The translations under genes were made by a program, and so were the position numbers. A stretch of 64,000 nt of DNA from Balneola sp. MJW-20 (GTDB lineage Bacteria; Bacteroidota; Rhodothermia; Balneolales; Balneolaceae): NCBI RefSeq assembly GCF_040811775.1, contig NZ_JBFNXW010000001.1, positions 1,364,001 through 1,428,000 on the forward strand, read 5' to 3'. A model generated the notes under the pieces. It ran no database searches. It saw only the letters and a program-made list of their open reading frames with translations, and had not been told where the DNA came from. Positions 1 to 8,357 of this stretch are shown here, in pieces (within the stretch, counting starts at the first letter, position 1; every line of letters begins with the position of its first letter).

Positions 1-2
1 TT

Positions 3-539
3 TGCGGAAATTGTACCTGCGAAATTAAATGTGAGCGGCAGAACACTTATACGAAGCCGGACATGCTCATCCTTGGTAAAGCTCTCTCCGGTGGTGTATA
101 CCCGGTCTCAGCCGTCCTGGCTGACAAGGAGGTTATGGATGTGATCAAACCGGGTCAGCACGGATCCACTTATGGCGGTAACCCTTTGGCCTGCAAGGTT
201 GCTATGGCCGCCCTCAACGTGATCTATGATGAAAATCTTCCTCAAAATGCACGCAAGCTTGGGATGCTGTTCAGAGAAGAAATGCAGCAACTGGTAGATT
301 CTCATGAACTGTTCGTTAAAGTGCGCGGTAAAGGTTTACTGAATGCCGTAATCATCAATGATACTGAAGACAGCGACACCGCCTGGAGGTTCTGTGTGGC
401 TCTCAAGGATAATGGACTGCTTGCTAAACCCACGCATGGGAATATCATCCGCTTCGCTCCTCCCCTGGTTATCAGTGAAGAGCAGCTTCTGGACTGCATC
501 TCCATTATCCGTAAAACATTGGAAGAATTCCGTAAGTAG
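3..539 (+). CDS. rocD: Ornithine aminotransferase, C-terminal part (partial at window edge)
   Basis: The 5' part lies outside the window; the frame is open from base 3 and gives 178 residues. It is a class III PLP transaminase that moves the delta-amino group of ornithine to 2-oxoglutarate, giving glutamate semialdehyde. The PLP lysine is in the GKALSGG motif just after KPDML, followed by the YPVSAVLAD and [11 protein letters not shown] motifs typical of ornithine aminotransferases; the C-terminal small domain ends with the RFAPPLVI motif. The first 15 or so visible residues (rich in Cys) are not typical and I cannot confirm them against the missing upstream part. A second class III transaminase, lysine-specific, follows 139 bp downstream on the same strand. 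Confidence 0.9.
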   Translation, partial: CGNCTCEIKCERQNTYTKPDMLILGKALSGGVYPVSAVLADKEVMDVIKPGQHGSTYGGNPLACKVAMAALNVIYDENLPQNARKLGMLFREEMQQLVDSHELFVKVRGKGLLNAVIINDTEDSDTAWRFCVALKDNGLLAKPTHGNIIRFAPPLVISEEQLLDCISIIRKTLEEFRK

Positions 540-678
540 TAATGCCTGCTGAATTACCGAAGTATTTGATTTCATACTCCGGATGATCTTCAATAAAGTC
601 GTGATATAGCTTTAGCGATTTTAAATGCTATTGAGAGCTTAAGATGTATTTGGTAGATTCGTAAAAAAAGGGAAGGAT

Positions 679-2028
679 ATGCAAAAAACGATGGAAATTA
701 CCCCCGAAAATGTCCGGTCGGTACTGACTAAACATTTGCTGACCGATGGCTATGATATGGTACTGGACCTTGAAAATAGTGAAGGTCCCTACTTGCTGGA
801 TGCAAAATCCGGACGAAAGTATCTGGATTTTTTCACTTTCTTTGCCTCTAATCCTCTGGGTATGAATCATCCCAGACTGGCAGGTGATGATGAATTCATA
901 AATAAGCTTGGCAGGGTCGCCATAAACAAACCCTCTAATTCTGATATTTATACAGAGGATATGGCCGAATTCATGGAATCATTTGACCGGGTGGGTATCC
1001 CCGATTATATGCCTTATTCTTTTTTCATATCCGGTGGAGCGCTGGCGGTTGAAAATGCCATGAAAGTAGCCTTCGACTGGAAAGTTCAGAAGAATTTTCA
1101 AAAAGGATATCGTGAGGAAAAAGGGCACAAAGTCCTTCATTTCGAGAAAGCATTTCACGGCCGTTCCGGCTACACCCTGTCTGTGACCAACACCCTGCCC
1201 GATAAGGTAAAGTACTTTCCGAAGTTTGACTGGCCTCGTGTGATCAGTCCCGCCATGACCTATCCGGCAACAAAGGAACATATTCGGGAGACCATAGAGC
1301 TGGAGAAAATGGCCATAAGTCAGGCCGAACGGTATTTTGAGATCTACAAAGATGACATTGCCTGCATCCTTATAGAACCCATACAAGGTGAAGGTGGTGA
1401 CCGGCATTTTCGTCCTGAGTTTCATCAGGCACTCCGTGACCTGGCCGATGAGCATGAAGCGCTGCTCATATACGATGAAGTTCAGACCGGTGTAGGAATG
1501 ACCGGTAAATTCTGGGCTCATGAGCATTTTGTGAAACCGGATATACTGGCATTCGGTAAAAAAGCCCAGGTGTGCGGAATACTGGCCGGCCACAGGGTCG
1601 ATGAAGTAGAGACCAATTGTTTCCATGTTTCATCACGTATCAACTCAACCTGGGGAGGCAATCTTGTGGATATGGTCCGGTTTGGTAAGATCCTGGATGT
1701 GATCGAAGAAGAAGACCTGGTATCCAATGCTGAAAAAGTAGGATCTTACCTTCAAACACGACTTGAAGCGATGGCAGAAGAAAACGAATATTTCTCCAAT
1801 CCACGGGGCAAAGGATTATTCTGTGCGATTGATCTTCCGGATACTCATTCTAGAGACACAGTCGTAAAAAATTGCCAAAAAAATGGACTTATGATCCTCC
1901 CTTGCGGAGACCGTACCGTAAGGTTCAGGCCCCCGCTAACTATTCAGAACGAACATATAGACGAGGGACTGGAGATCTTACACAAAGCGTATAAAAAAGG
2001 GCTTAGTGAATGCCCTGTTGCTGGATGA
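679..2028 (+). CDS. lat: L-lysine 6-transaminase
   Basis: 449-residue class III PLP aminotransferase that removes the epsilon-amino group of lysine with 2-oxoglutarate as acceptor, giving 2-aminoadipate semialdehyde (piperideine-6-carboxylate). The length and the motifs FFASNPLGMNHP near residue 54, IYDEVQTGVGMTG and FGKKAQVCG (PLP lysine) match the lysine epsilon-aminotransferase family rather than ornithine or GABA enzymes. The start is fixed by a good purine-rich site (GGGAAGGAT) just before the ATG. Together with the neighbouring ornithine aminotransferase it points to diamino-acid catabolism, but no dehydrogenase for the semialdehyde is in the window. Its TGA directly abuts the stop of the convergent SDR gene. 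Confidence 0.9.
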   Translation: MQKTMEITPENVRSVLTKHLLTDGYDMVLDLENSEGPYLLDAKSGRKYLDFFTFFASNPLGMNHPRLAGDDEFINKLGRVAINKPSNSDIYTEDMAEFMESFDRVGIPDYMPYSFFISGGALAVENAMKVAFDWKVQKNFQKGYREEKGHKVLHFEKAFHGRSGYTLSVTNTLPDKVKYFPKFDWPRVISPAMTYPATKEHIRETIELEKMAISQAERYFEIYKDDIACILIEPIQGEGGDRHFRPEFHQALRDLADEHEALLIYDEVQTGVGMTGKFWAHEHFVKPDILAFGKKAQVCGILAGHRVDEVETNCFHVSSRINSTWGGNLVDMVRFGKILDVIEEEDLVSNAEKVGSYLQTRLEAMAEENEYFSNPRGKGLFCAIDLPDTHSRDTVVKNCQKNGLMILPCGDRTVRFRPPLTIQNEHIDEGLEILHKAYKKGLSECPVAG

Positions 2029-2748
2029 TCAGACCAGCTGGTGACTTTCCGGCTGTATGACCACTTCGTTCATGACCGACCCAGAAGGCTGATTGACGGC
2101 ATAATACACGGCTTTAGCTACTTCTTCCGTGCTCAGCATCATCTCTTTCTTAACACGCATGTTCACGTTTTCATCGTCCCAGAAAGGTGTGTCTACTCCG
2201 CCCAGATAAAGCAGTGAGAAATTTACCTTATCACGCTTTAATTCTTCCGTTAGTGCTTTGGTAAACCCCTGAATTGCAAACTTGGATGCTGCATAAACTG
2301 AAGAGTTCTTCATGGTGTATTTACCCATGGTACCGGGAAACATCACCACGTGTCCGGCAGAATCTTCATTCATATGCTTCATTACTATCTGCGTGACCAG
2401 GAAAGTACCAAATACATTGGTGTCGATCACACTACGGGCAACTTCCGGGTCAATATCTGCAATAGGTGTAATAAGTCCCTTTCCGAAAGCATTTACGAGA
2501 ACATCGATCTTTCCGAGACTTGATTCGATCTCATCAGCCATGTTTTGAACCGAAGAGGGATCTGTAGCATCCACCTCTATGGCATAAGCATCGCCACCAT
2601 TATCATTGATCTGCTTGGCAACTGCTTCTGCATTAGATTTGTTGCGCCCCGCAAGAATAACTTTCGCTCCTGCTTTTCCGAAAAGTTTACCGCAGGCAGA
2701 TCCGATTCCACCGGATCCTCCTACAATCAATACTACCTTATTTTCCAT
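2029..2748 (-). CDS. SDR family oxidoreductase
   Basis: 239-residue classical short-chain dehydrogenase/reductase. It shows the N-terminal nucleotide-binding GGSGGIGSA motif, the structural VNAFG (an NAG variant) near residue 86, and the catalytic Tyr and Lys in YAASK near residue 152. Arg and Asn at the end of beta 2 (GRNKSN) favour NADP(H). The substrate cannot be deduced. It lies 68 bp downstream of purL on the same strand but with no obvious metabolic link, and converges on the lysine aminotransferase gene with no intervening base. Confidence 0.85.
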   Translation of the reverse strand: MENKVVLIVGGSGGIGSACGKLFGKAGAKVILAGRNKSNAEAVAKQINDNGGDAYAIEVDATDPSSVQNMADEIESSLGKIDVLVNAFGKGLITPIADIDPEVARSVIDTNVFGTFLVTQIVMKHMNEDSAGHVVMFPGTMGKYTMKNSSVYAASKFAIQGFTKALTEELKRDKVNFSLLYLGGVDTPFWDDENVNMRVKKEMMLSTEEVAKAVYYAVNQPSGSVMNEVVIQPESHQLV

Positions 2749-2816
2749 TATTTATGTGTGTCTTTCTTGATGAATAGTCAACACATAAAAGATGTATTCA
2801 GAAAAAAACGTTCCGT

Positions 2817-5057
2817 TTACTTAGCTGCCATCAGTGCAGGGATCGTATTTTCATATACTTCAGATAGTACCTTAACATCGGAGTTGATCACATTATATAT
2901 ACTGAGTGTATTGCCTCCAACGCTGCCGATCTGAGTAGCGGGAACCCCTCTAGAAGAGAAATGTTCACTGACCTTTTTTGCATCCGATCCTTTAACAGTA
3001 ATGACCACACCAGACTGTGCTTCACTATAAAGGATCTCATGAAGATCTCCTTCTATATCACTGAGATCAATATTAGCTCCTTTCTTTCCGAAGATAGCCA
3101 TCTCCGAAAGTGTTATAGCCAGCCCTCCGTCTGAGATATCATGTGCTGCAGTGATGTAGCCAGACCGGATCGCTTCCAGCAATGAATCCTGAAGTTTGAC
3201 CTCAAAATCGATATTCAGTTCGGGAGCATCTCCTGCCGTCAGATCATGCACTACTTTCAGATATTCAGATCCACCCAGGCCCTTCCGAGGAGCTCCGATG
3301 TACATCACAATCTCGCCCTCCTCTTTGAAACCGGGAGTTGTAGTATGCTTCTCTACGTCGTCGATGAGTCCCAGCATACCGATGATCGGTGACGGGAATA
3401 TAGCTCCTTCGGGATTTTCGTTATAAAAACTCACATTACCGCCGGTAACCGGTGTATTCAATGCTCTGCAGGCTTCACCCATTCCACCCAGAGCTTCTTT
3501 GAAGGTCCAGTATACTTCCGGCTTGTAAGGATTCCCGAAGTTCAGGCAATTCGTGATCGCCATCGGTTTACCGCCCGAACAAACTACATTACGTGCAGAT
3601 TCGATTACAGCGATCTGCCCTCCTCTTCTAGGATTCAGATAAACATAGCGCCCGTTACAGTCGGTCTTTGCAACCAAGCCACGGTTGGTTCCTTTGATCC
3701 GGATCACGCCTGAGTCTGAAGCGCCGGGAGGAGTAACCGTATTCGTTCTTACCGTAGTGTCGTATTGCTCATGAACCCAGCGCTTTGAAGCGACATTCGG
3801 TGAATTCAGAAGGTCACCTATGATCTTCTCATGATTATCAGGGTGAGTAACCTTCGAGAGGTCATAATTCTGAACTTCATCGATATAAGCCGGTTTTCTG
3901 GTTTCCCGTACATACTGTGGTGCACCACCTCCAAGGACCAGGTGTTCAGCCGGGATATCCGCCTTCACTTCACCCTCCTTCCAGTAGGTCACATTCTGAG
4001 TATCTACAACCTCGCCGATCACAACGCCGTGCAGATCCCACTTTTCATAAACATCGATCACTTCCTGCTCGCGTCCTTTTTCAGCAACAATTAACATTCG
4101 TTCCTGACTTTCAGAAAGCAGTAACTCATAAGCAGTCATGCCGTCTTCACGGGCCGGTACTTTATCCAGGTCGATCTTCATTCCCTGTCCGCCCTTTGCC
4201 GTCATTTCGCTGGTAGAGCATGCAATTCCTGCAGCACCCATATCCTGCATACCAACCACAGCTCCTGTTTTAAGGACTTCCAGGCTGGCTTCCAGCAATA
4301 GTTTTTCCGTGAACGGATCCCCTACCTGAACACTCGGACGTTTAGCCTCACTTTCTTCACTGATCTCTTCGGAAGCAAAAGTTGCTCCGTGAATGCCGTC
4401 ACGGCCGGTACTCGCGCCTACAATAATGACCGGATTTCCAATTCCTTCTGAGATAGCAGATACGGTTTCACCCTCTTTGACCAGCCCAATACTCATTGCA
4501 TTAACCAGGGGATTTCCTTCATATGCCTCATCAAAGCAAACCTCACCCCCTATAACCGGAATACCGAATGAATTTCCGTAGTCACCGATACCTCTTACTA
4601 CTCCATCAAGCAGGTACCGAACCCTGGGATTCTTAAGATCACCGAAACGCAGAGAATTCAATGATGCAACTGGTCTCGCACCCATGGTAAAGATATCACG
4701 GTGAATACCTCCAACTCCGGTAGCAGCTCCTTCGTATGGCTCAATAGCGGACGGGTGGTTGTGGCTTTCGATCTTAAATGCGCAACCCATACCTTCACCG
4801 ATATCCACCAGTCCAGCATTTTCCTCACCCGCACCAACCAGCAGATGCTCACCTTCTCTTGGTAGTTTCTTCAATTCGATGATAGAATTCTTATAGGAGC
4901 AATGTTCACTCCACATCACTGAATAAACTCCTAACTCTGTAAAAGTTGGAGTGCGGCCCAGCCGATCCAGTATCATTTGATACTCTTCTTCTGTTAAACC
5001 ATGATCTAAGGCCAGAGCCAGATTTACTTCGGGTTCTTTATAGGTGCTAACGGACAT
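2817..5057 (-). CDS. purL: Phosphoribosylformylglycinamidine synthase subunit PurL
   Basis: 746 residues, the size of small PurL, which works in a complex with PurQ (glutaminase) and PurS; neither partner is in the window. It performs the ATP-dependent amidation of FGAR to FGAM in purine synthesis. Visible motifs include SEHCSYKNS near residue 50, [11 protein letters not shown] with the active-site His, [25 protein letters not shown] and [10 protein letters not shown] in the second AIRS-like half. A candidate TAnnTTTG -7 box lies at 5093-5100. The 215-bp gap to the divergent rrf2 gene contains tandem inverted repeats. Confidence 0.95.
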   Translation of the reverse strand: MSVSTYKEPEVNLALALDHGLTEEEYQMILDRLGRTPTFTELGVYSVMWSEHCSYKNSIIELKKLPREGEHLLVGAGEENAGLVDIGEGMGCAFKIESHNHPSAIEPYEGAATGVGGIHRDIFTMGARPVASLNSLRFGDLKNPRVRYLLDGVVRGIGDYGNSFGIPVIGGEVCFDEAYEGNPLVNAMSIGLVKEGETVSAISEGIGNPVIIVGASTGRDGIHGATFASEEISEESEAKRPSVQVGDPFTEKLLLEASLEVLKTGAVVGMQDMGAAGIACSTSEMTAKGGQGMKIDLDKVPAREDGMTAYELLLSESQERMLIVAEKGREQEVIDVYEKWDLHGVVIGEVVDTQNVTYWKEGEVKADIPAEHLVLGGGAPQYVRETRKPAYIDEVQNYDLSKVTHPDNHEKIIGDLLNSPNVASKRWVHEQYDTTVRTNTVTPPGASDSGVIRIKGTNRGLVAKTDCNGRYVYLNPRRGGQIAVIESARNVVCSGGKPMAITNCLNFGNPYKPEVYWTFKEALGGMGEACRALNTPVTGGNVSFYNENPEGAIFPSPIIGMLGLIDDVEKHTTTPGFKEEGEIVMYIGAPRKGLGGSEYLKVVHDLTAGDAPELNIDFEVKLQDSLLEAIRSGYITAAHDISDGGLAITLSEMAIFGKKGANIDLSDIEGDLHEILYSEAQSGVVITVKGSDAKKVSEHFSSRGVPATQIGSVGGNTLSIYNVINSDVKVLSEVYENTIPALMAAK

Positions 5058-5092
5058 TTATAAGGAATCTCTGTTCAGAATTTTAGGGAGCC

Positions 5093-5100
5093 CAAAGTTA
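5093..5100 (-). promoter_or_regulatory. Candidate Bacteroidota-type -7 box for purL
   Basis: Read on the minus strand the bases are TAACTTTG, matching the TAnnTTTG -7 element described for Bacteroidota. It lies 35 bp before the purL start. No convincing TTTG -33 partner is seen, so the call rests on one element and its position. Confidence 0.35.
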
Positions 5101-5124
5101 CAATTATTTCAACTAAGGCTCTAA

Positions 5125-5186
5125 TCAGACTTGGCCCTTTAAAAAAGTCTGAAACAAGATTTTTTTAATCCATCAATAATCTTGTT
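5125..5186. repeat. Two adjacent inverted repeats in the purL-rrf2 intergenic region
   Basis: TCAGACTT (5125-5132) is repeated inverted as AAGTCTGA (5145-5152) with a 12-base loop. It is immediately followed by AACAAGAT (5153-5160) and its inverted copy ATCTTGTT (5179-5186) with an 18-base loop. Both stems are perfect 8-bp matches. They sit between two divergent genes, so they may be operators or leader hairpins; a terminator role is unlikely from position. Confidence 0.5.
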
Positions 5187-5215
5187 GCTTTCAAATGCAG
5201 CAATTCTTAAAATCT

Positions 5216-5234
5216 AATATCGATATTCGAATAT
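5216..5234. promoter_or_regulatory. Overlapping AT-rich palindromes upstream of the Rrf2 regulator
   Basis: Two perfect 12-base palindromes overlap: AATATCGATATT (5216-5227) and ATATTCGAATAT (5223-5234). They end 38 bp before the regulator's ATG, where an autoregulatory operator would be expected for an Rrf2 protein. Binding is inferred from position only. Confidence 0.4.
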
Positions 5235-5272
5235 GATTATTAGAATTATATAAATTTATTCAGATCAATTCT

Positions 5273-5734
5273 ATGAGGTTAATTTCACAGGGTACTCAGT
5301 ACGCTATTTCGGCCATTATTGCTATCTCAAAGTTTGCGCCTGAGGGGGCCATTTCAGCATCCGAATTATCTAAATCTCTGAACTGCCCTTCCGCATATCT
5401 GTCTCAGATACTGGCAAAACTTAAAGCGCCGGGTATCATAAAATCGCAACGTGGTCTTAAAGGAGGCGTTTTTCTGGCAAAACCCTTAGAGCAGATCAAT
5501 TTATATGATGTAATTACCGCTATCGACGGAGACGATTTTTTCAACCAGTGTTTCATGGGCATTGACGGATGCGGCAAGATCGAACCCTGCCCTTTTCATT
5601 TGTTCTGGTCTAAGGAAAGAGACAACATTAAAGAATGGCTGATCAACACTTCCTTTGCCGATGTAGACAGTCAGATGTCACAAAAGTGGTTTGATCTAAG
5701 GTTGCAGTTTTCAAGCGGGGAGGCCAAAGCCTGA
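5273..5734 (+). CDS. Rrf2 family iron-sulfur-type transcriptional regulator
   Basis: 153-residue Rrf2 protein with an N-terminal winged helix (residues 1-70, including the SAYLSQILAKL recognition region and the LKGGVFLAKP wing). Cys93, Cys100 and Cys106 have the C-x6-C-x5-C spacing used to hold an iron-sulfur cluster in IscR/NsrR-like members. It is the first gene of the cbb3 oxidase block: its TGA overlaps the next ATG by one base (TGATG). By family analogy it could sense iron-sulfur status, NO or oxygen and adjust the oxidase genes and itself; the ligand is not shown by sequence. Confidence 0.85.
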   Translation: MRLISQGTQYAISAIIAISKFAPEGAISASELSKSLNCPSAYLSQILAKLKAPGIIKSQRGLKGGVFLAKPLEQINLYDVITAIDGDDFFNQCFMGIDGCGKIEPCPFHLFWSKERDNIKEWLINTSFADVDSQMSQKWFDLRLQFSSGEAKA

Positions 5735-8184
5735 TGCTTTCATCCGATATCGTTATACCTGATCAGTTGTGCTATCATTGCGGGGAGTCCTGTTCTGATA
5801 CCTCACATAGTTATGATGATAAACACTTCTGCTGCAACGGTTGCCAGGTAGCTTATAAAATTCTGAAAGAAGGTGATCTTTGCACTTATTATGAACTGGA
5901 CCGGAATGCAGGGGTATCCTTAAAGAAATTAAAACGAAGAGAAAAATTTGACTACCTCGAAGATCAGGAAGTAATTCACAAGATCTCCGATTTTGCTGAT
6001 GACAAACACCTGTCGATAAACCTGTACATTCCAGGAATTCATTGCGCCTCCTGTGTCTGGCTGCTGGAAAACCTGAGTGTACTGGATGAAGGCGTACTTA
6101 AAAGCCAGGTTAATTTTCTCCGGAGAGAACTGGATCTTCTGATTGATATCAGAAGCAGTTCACTACGTTCGGTAGTTGAGTTACTTACTACGATAGGTTA
6201 TCAGCCGGAGATTCGATTTGAGAAATTAGACCGGACAGATACTCCGATAAATAAGGATCGTTCTCTATGGCTGAAAATGGGAGTAGCCGGCTTTGCCTTC
6301 GGTAATATTATGCTGTTCAGCTTTCCCGATTATCTGAATAACAGTGAGAACAGCCTTGGTATTGAGTTCAGACTAATATTCGGAGCATTAAATATCCTGT
6401 TAGCATTACCCGTACTCCTATACAGCAGCCAGGATTACCTGAGATCAGCAATTGCCGCAATCCGACAGGGGGGTATAAACCTGGATGTTCCTATTTCTAT
6501 AGGAATAGCAGCACTGTTCGGCCGTAGCCTTTACGAGATATTAAGCGGTACCGGAGCGGGGTATATGGATTCTTTTACCGGGCTGATCTTTTTTCTACTG
6601 ATCGGAAAAATGATCGAAAAGAAGACCTTTGACCGGCTTTCTTTCGACCGGGATTACCGGTCCTATCTGCCCATAGCCGTTAACAGGATAACTGAAAGCG
6701 GACAGGAACAGTCTGTTTCCATTGATAAACTGTCTCCGGGATTAACAATTCGTCTCAGAAATCAGGAACTGGTCCCTTGCGACTGCATTCTTGAATCGGA
6801 AGAGGCTTGTATGGATTATAGTTTTATAACTGGTGAATCAGAACCTGTACAAGTAGTACGTGGTGACCTGATCTATGCCGGAGGCAGAATATCAGGTAAA
6901 TCTGCGCTACTCAGAACCAGCCGGGAGGTTGAAAACAGCTATCTGACTCGTTTGTGGGATAATAAAGCCTTTAGTGCTCCTGATAAGGAAAAAGTGATTA
7001 CGTCTTTTGCTGACCGCATCAGTCCCATTTTCACCTACACCGTACTTGCAATTGCATTGACCTCCGGAATATGGTGGCTGCAGTCGGGAATGGAACAGGC
7101 ACTCTCCGTATTTACTGCCGTCCTGATCATTGCCTGTCCGTGTGCACTGGCTCTTTCTACCCCATTTACGCTGGGATCGACATTAAATATCTTTTCCCTG
7201 AACGGGCTTTTTATCCGTAACTCGAAGCTCATCGAATCAATGGCAAATACCGATACGATCGTATTTGATAAGACCGGTACACTTACCAGTCCGGATCAAA
7301 TTCAGGTTGAATATCACGGTACTGCACCTGATCCAGTGATCAGTTCTCTTCTTAAGGGAGCGTTGTCAGAATCTGTTCACCCGCTAAGCCGGTCGGTGGC
7401 TGAGTATCTGAAGCATATCAAACCTGCGAAGTCCGAACACTATAATGAATTCCCGGGCCGGGGTATACAGATAGAGAGCGAAAATCATATTATTCTTGCC
7501 GGCAACTCGGAGCTGATCAAATCAACCTGGCCTTTTCTGAAAATAACAGAGGAAGGTTCACCAGTGAGTGGTTCCGTAGTACATGTAGCTGTTGACCAAC
7601 AATATCTGGGTTATTTTGAGATACGTAAGGGGTTGAGAACCGGTCTCAATGCTCTAATAGTCTCATTAAAAGATCTTTTCAGACTCTATTTACTATCTGG
7701 TGACAATTCCGCCCAGGCACCCTATTACGAACCGTATTTTGGCAAGGATCATATTCAGTTCCGGCAGTCTCCTGAGGATAAACTGAATTTCATACAGTCA
7801 TTACAAAATAGTGATAAACATGTAATGATGGTCGGAGACGGGCTCAATGATGCAGGTGCCTTAAAGCAAAGTAATTTCGGGATCGCATTATCAGATGACA
7901 TCAGTTCATTTTCACCCGCCTGCGATGCGATCATAGAAGGAAGTGCACTGTCTTCCTTAAATAGGTTTATAGACTTTTCAAAGACCAGCATGAAGATCAT
8001 TCTGTTCAGTTTCTTTTTATCACTGCTTTATAATATTACCGGTCTATCATTTGCGGTAACAGGTCAGCTTTCCCCTCTTGTTGCTGCTATTTTAATGCCG
8101 CTTAGCTCCGTGAGTGTAATGGTCTTTACTTTCGTAACCACGCGATTCTTCGCTAAAAAGATGGGATTAAAGATATGGAAGTGA
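5734..8184 (+). CDS. ccoI: Heavy metal P1B-type ATPase of the CcoI/FixI group (copper export for cbb3 assembly)
   Basis: 816-residue membrane ATPase. An N-terminal cysteine-rich region (CYHCGESC near residue 10 and HFCCNGC near 30) precedes a heavy-metal domain with GIHCASC near residue 100. Then come the transmembrane CPC motif (Cys468-Pro-Cys470), the phosphorylation motif DKTGT (Asp512) and the hinge GDGLNDAGA. The two-part Cys N-terminus and the neighbouring ccoS are diagnostic of CcoI, which supplies copper for the CcoN heme-copper centre. It overlaps rrf2 by 1 bp and ccoS by 10 bp, implying translational coupling. Confidence 0.93.
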   Translation: MLSSDIVIPDQLCYHCGESCSDTSHSYDDKHFCCNGCQVAYKILKEGDLCTYYELDRNAGVSLKKLKRREKFDYLEDQEVIHKISDFADDKHLSINLYIPGIHCASCVWLLENLSVLDEGVLKSQVNFLRRELDLLIDIRSSSLRSVVELLTTIGYQPEIRFEKLDRTDTPINKDRSLWLKMGVAGFAFGNIMLFSFPDYLNNSENSLGIEFRLIFGALNILLALPVLLYSSQDYLRSAIAAIRQGGINLDVPISIGIAALFGRSLYEILSGTGAGYMDSFTGLIFFLLIGKMIEKKTFDRLSFDRDYRSYLPIAVNRITESGQEQSVSIDKLSPGLTIRLRNQELVPCDCILESEEACMDYSFITGESEPVQVVRGDLIYAGGRISGKSALLRTSREVENSYLTRLWDNKAFSAPDKEKVITSFADRISPIFTYTVLAIALTSGIWWLQSGMEQALSVFTAVLIIACPCALALSTPFTLGSTLNIFSLNGLFIRNSKLIESMANTDTIVFDKTGTLTSPDQIQVEYHGTAPDPVISSLLKGALSESVHPLSRSVAEYLKHIKPAKSEHYNEFPGRGIQIESENHIILAGNSELIKSTWPFLKITEEGSPVSGSVVHVAVDQQYLGYFEIRKGLRTGLNALIVSLKDLFRLYLLSGDNSAQAPYYEPYFGKDHIQFRQSPEDKLNFIQSLQNSDKHVMMVGDGLNDAGALKQSNFGIALSDDISSFSPACDAIIEGSALSSLNRFIDFSKTSMKIILFSFFLSLLYNITGLSFAVTGQLSPLVAAILMPLSSVSVMVFTFVTTRFFAKKMGLKIWK

Positions 8185-8357
8185 TCTTTTTGCTGATAGG
8201 ATTCTCGCTGGTGGTAGCTCTGATATTTCTAGGATTATTTTTTTGGGCAGTACGCACGGGTCAGTTCGATGACTCATACACTCCTTCCGTGCGAATGCTT
8301 TTTGATGAAAAACGAACTTCTAAAACTAACCAATCAAACAAAAATCAGGATGCGTGA
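8175..8357 (+). CDS. ccoS: cbb3-type oxidase assembly protein CcoS
   Basis: 60-residue protein with one N-terminal membrane helix (residues 3-25) followed by the family pattern FFWAVRTGQFDD and a short polar tail. CcoS is needed for heme and copper insertion into CcoN. It overlaps ccoI by 10 bp upstream, and its TGA overlaps the ATG of ccoNO by one base. Confidence 0.92.
   Translation: MEVIFLLIGFSLVVALIFLGLFFWAVRTGQFDDSYTPSVRMLFDEKRTSKTNQSNKNQDA

Noticed and set aside
979..1626. Long 215-codon minus-strand frame inside the lysine aminotransferase gene
   Set aside because: It is antisense to a complete, well-conserved enzyme and its product has no recognisable motif or domain.
3831..4216. 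Forward frames antisense to purL
   Set aside because: Shadow frames of a conserved gene; composition is not protein-like and no promoter or ribosome site supports them.
5734..8184. Possibility of a general copper-resistance CopA
   Set aside because: The extra N-terminal Cys region and linkage to ccoS and ccoNO fit CcoI better.
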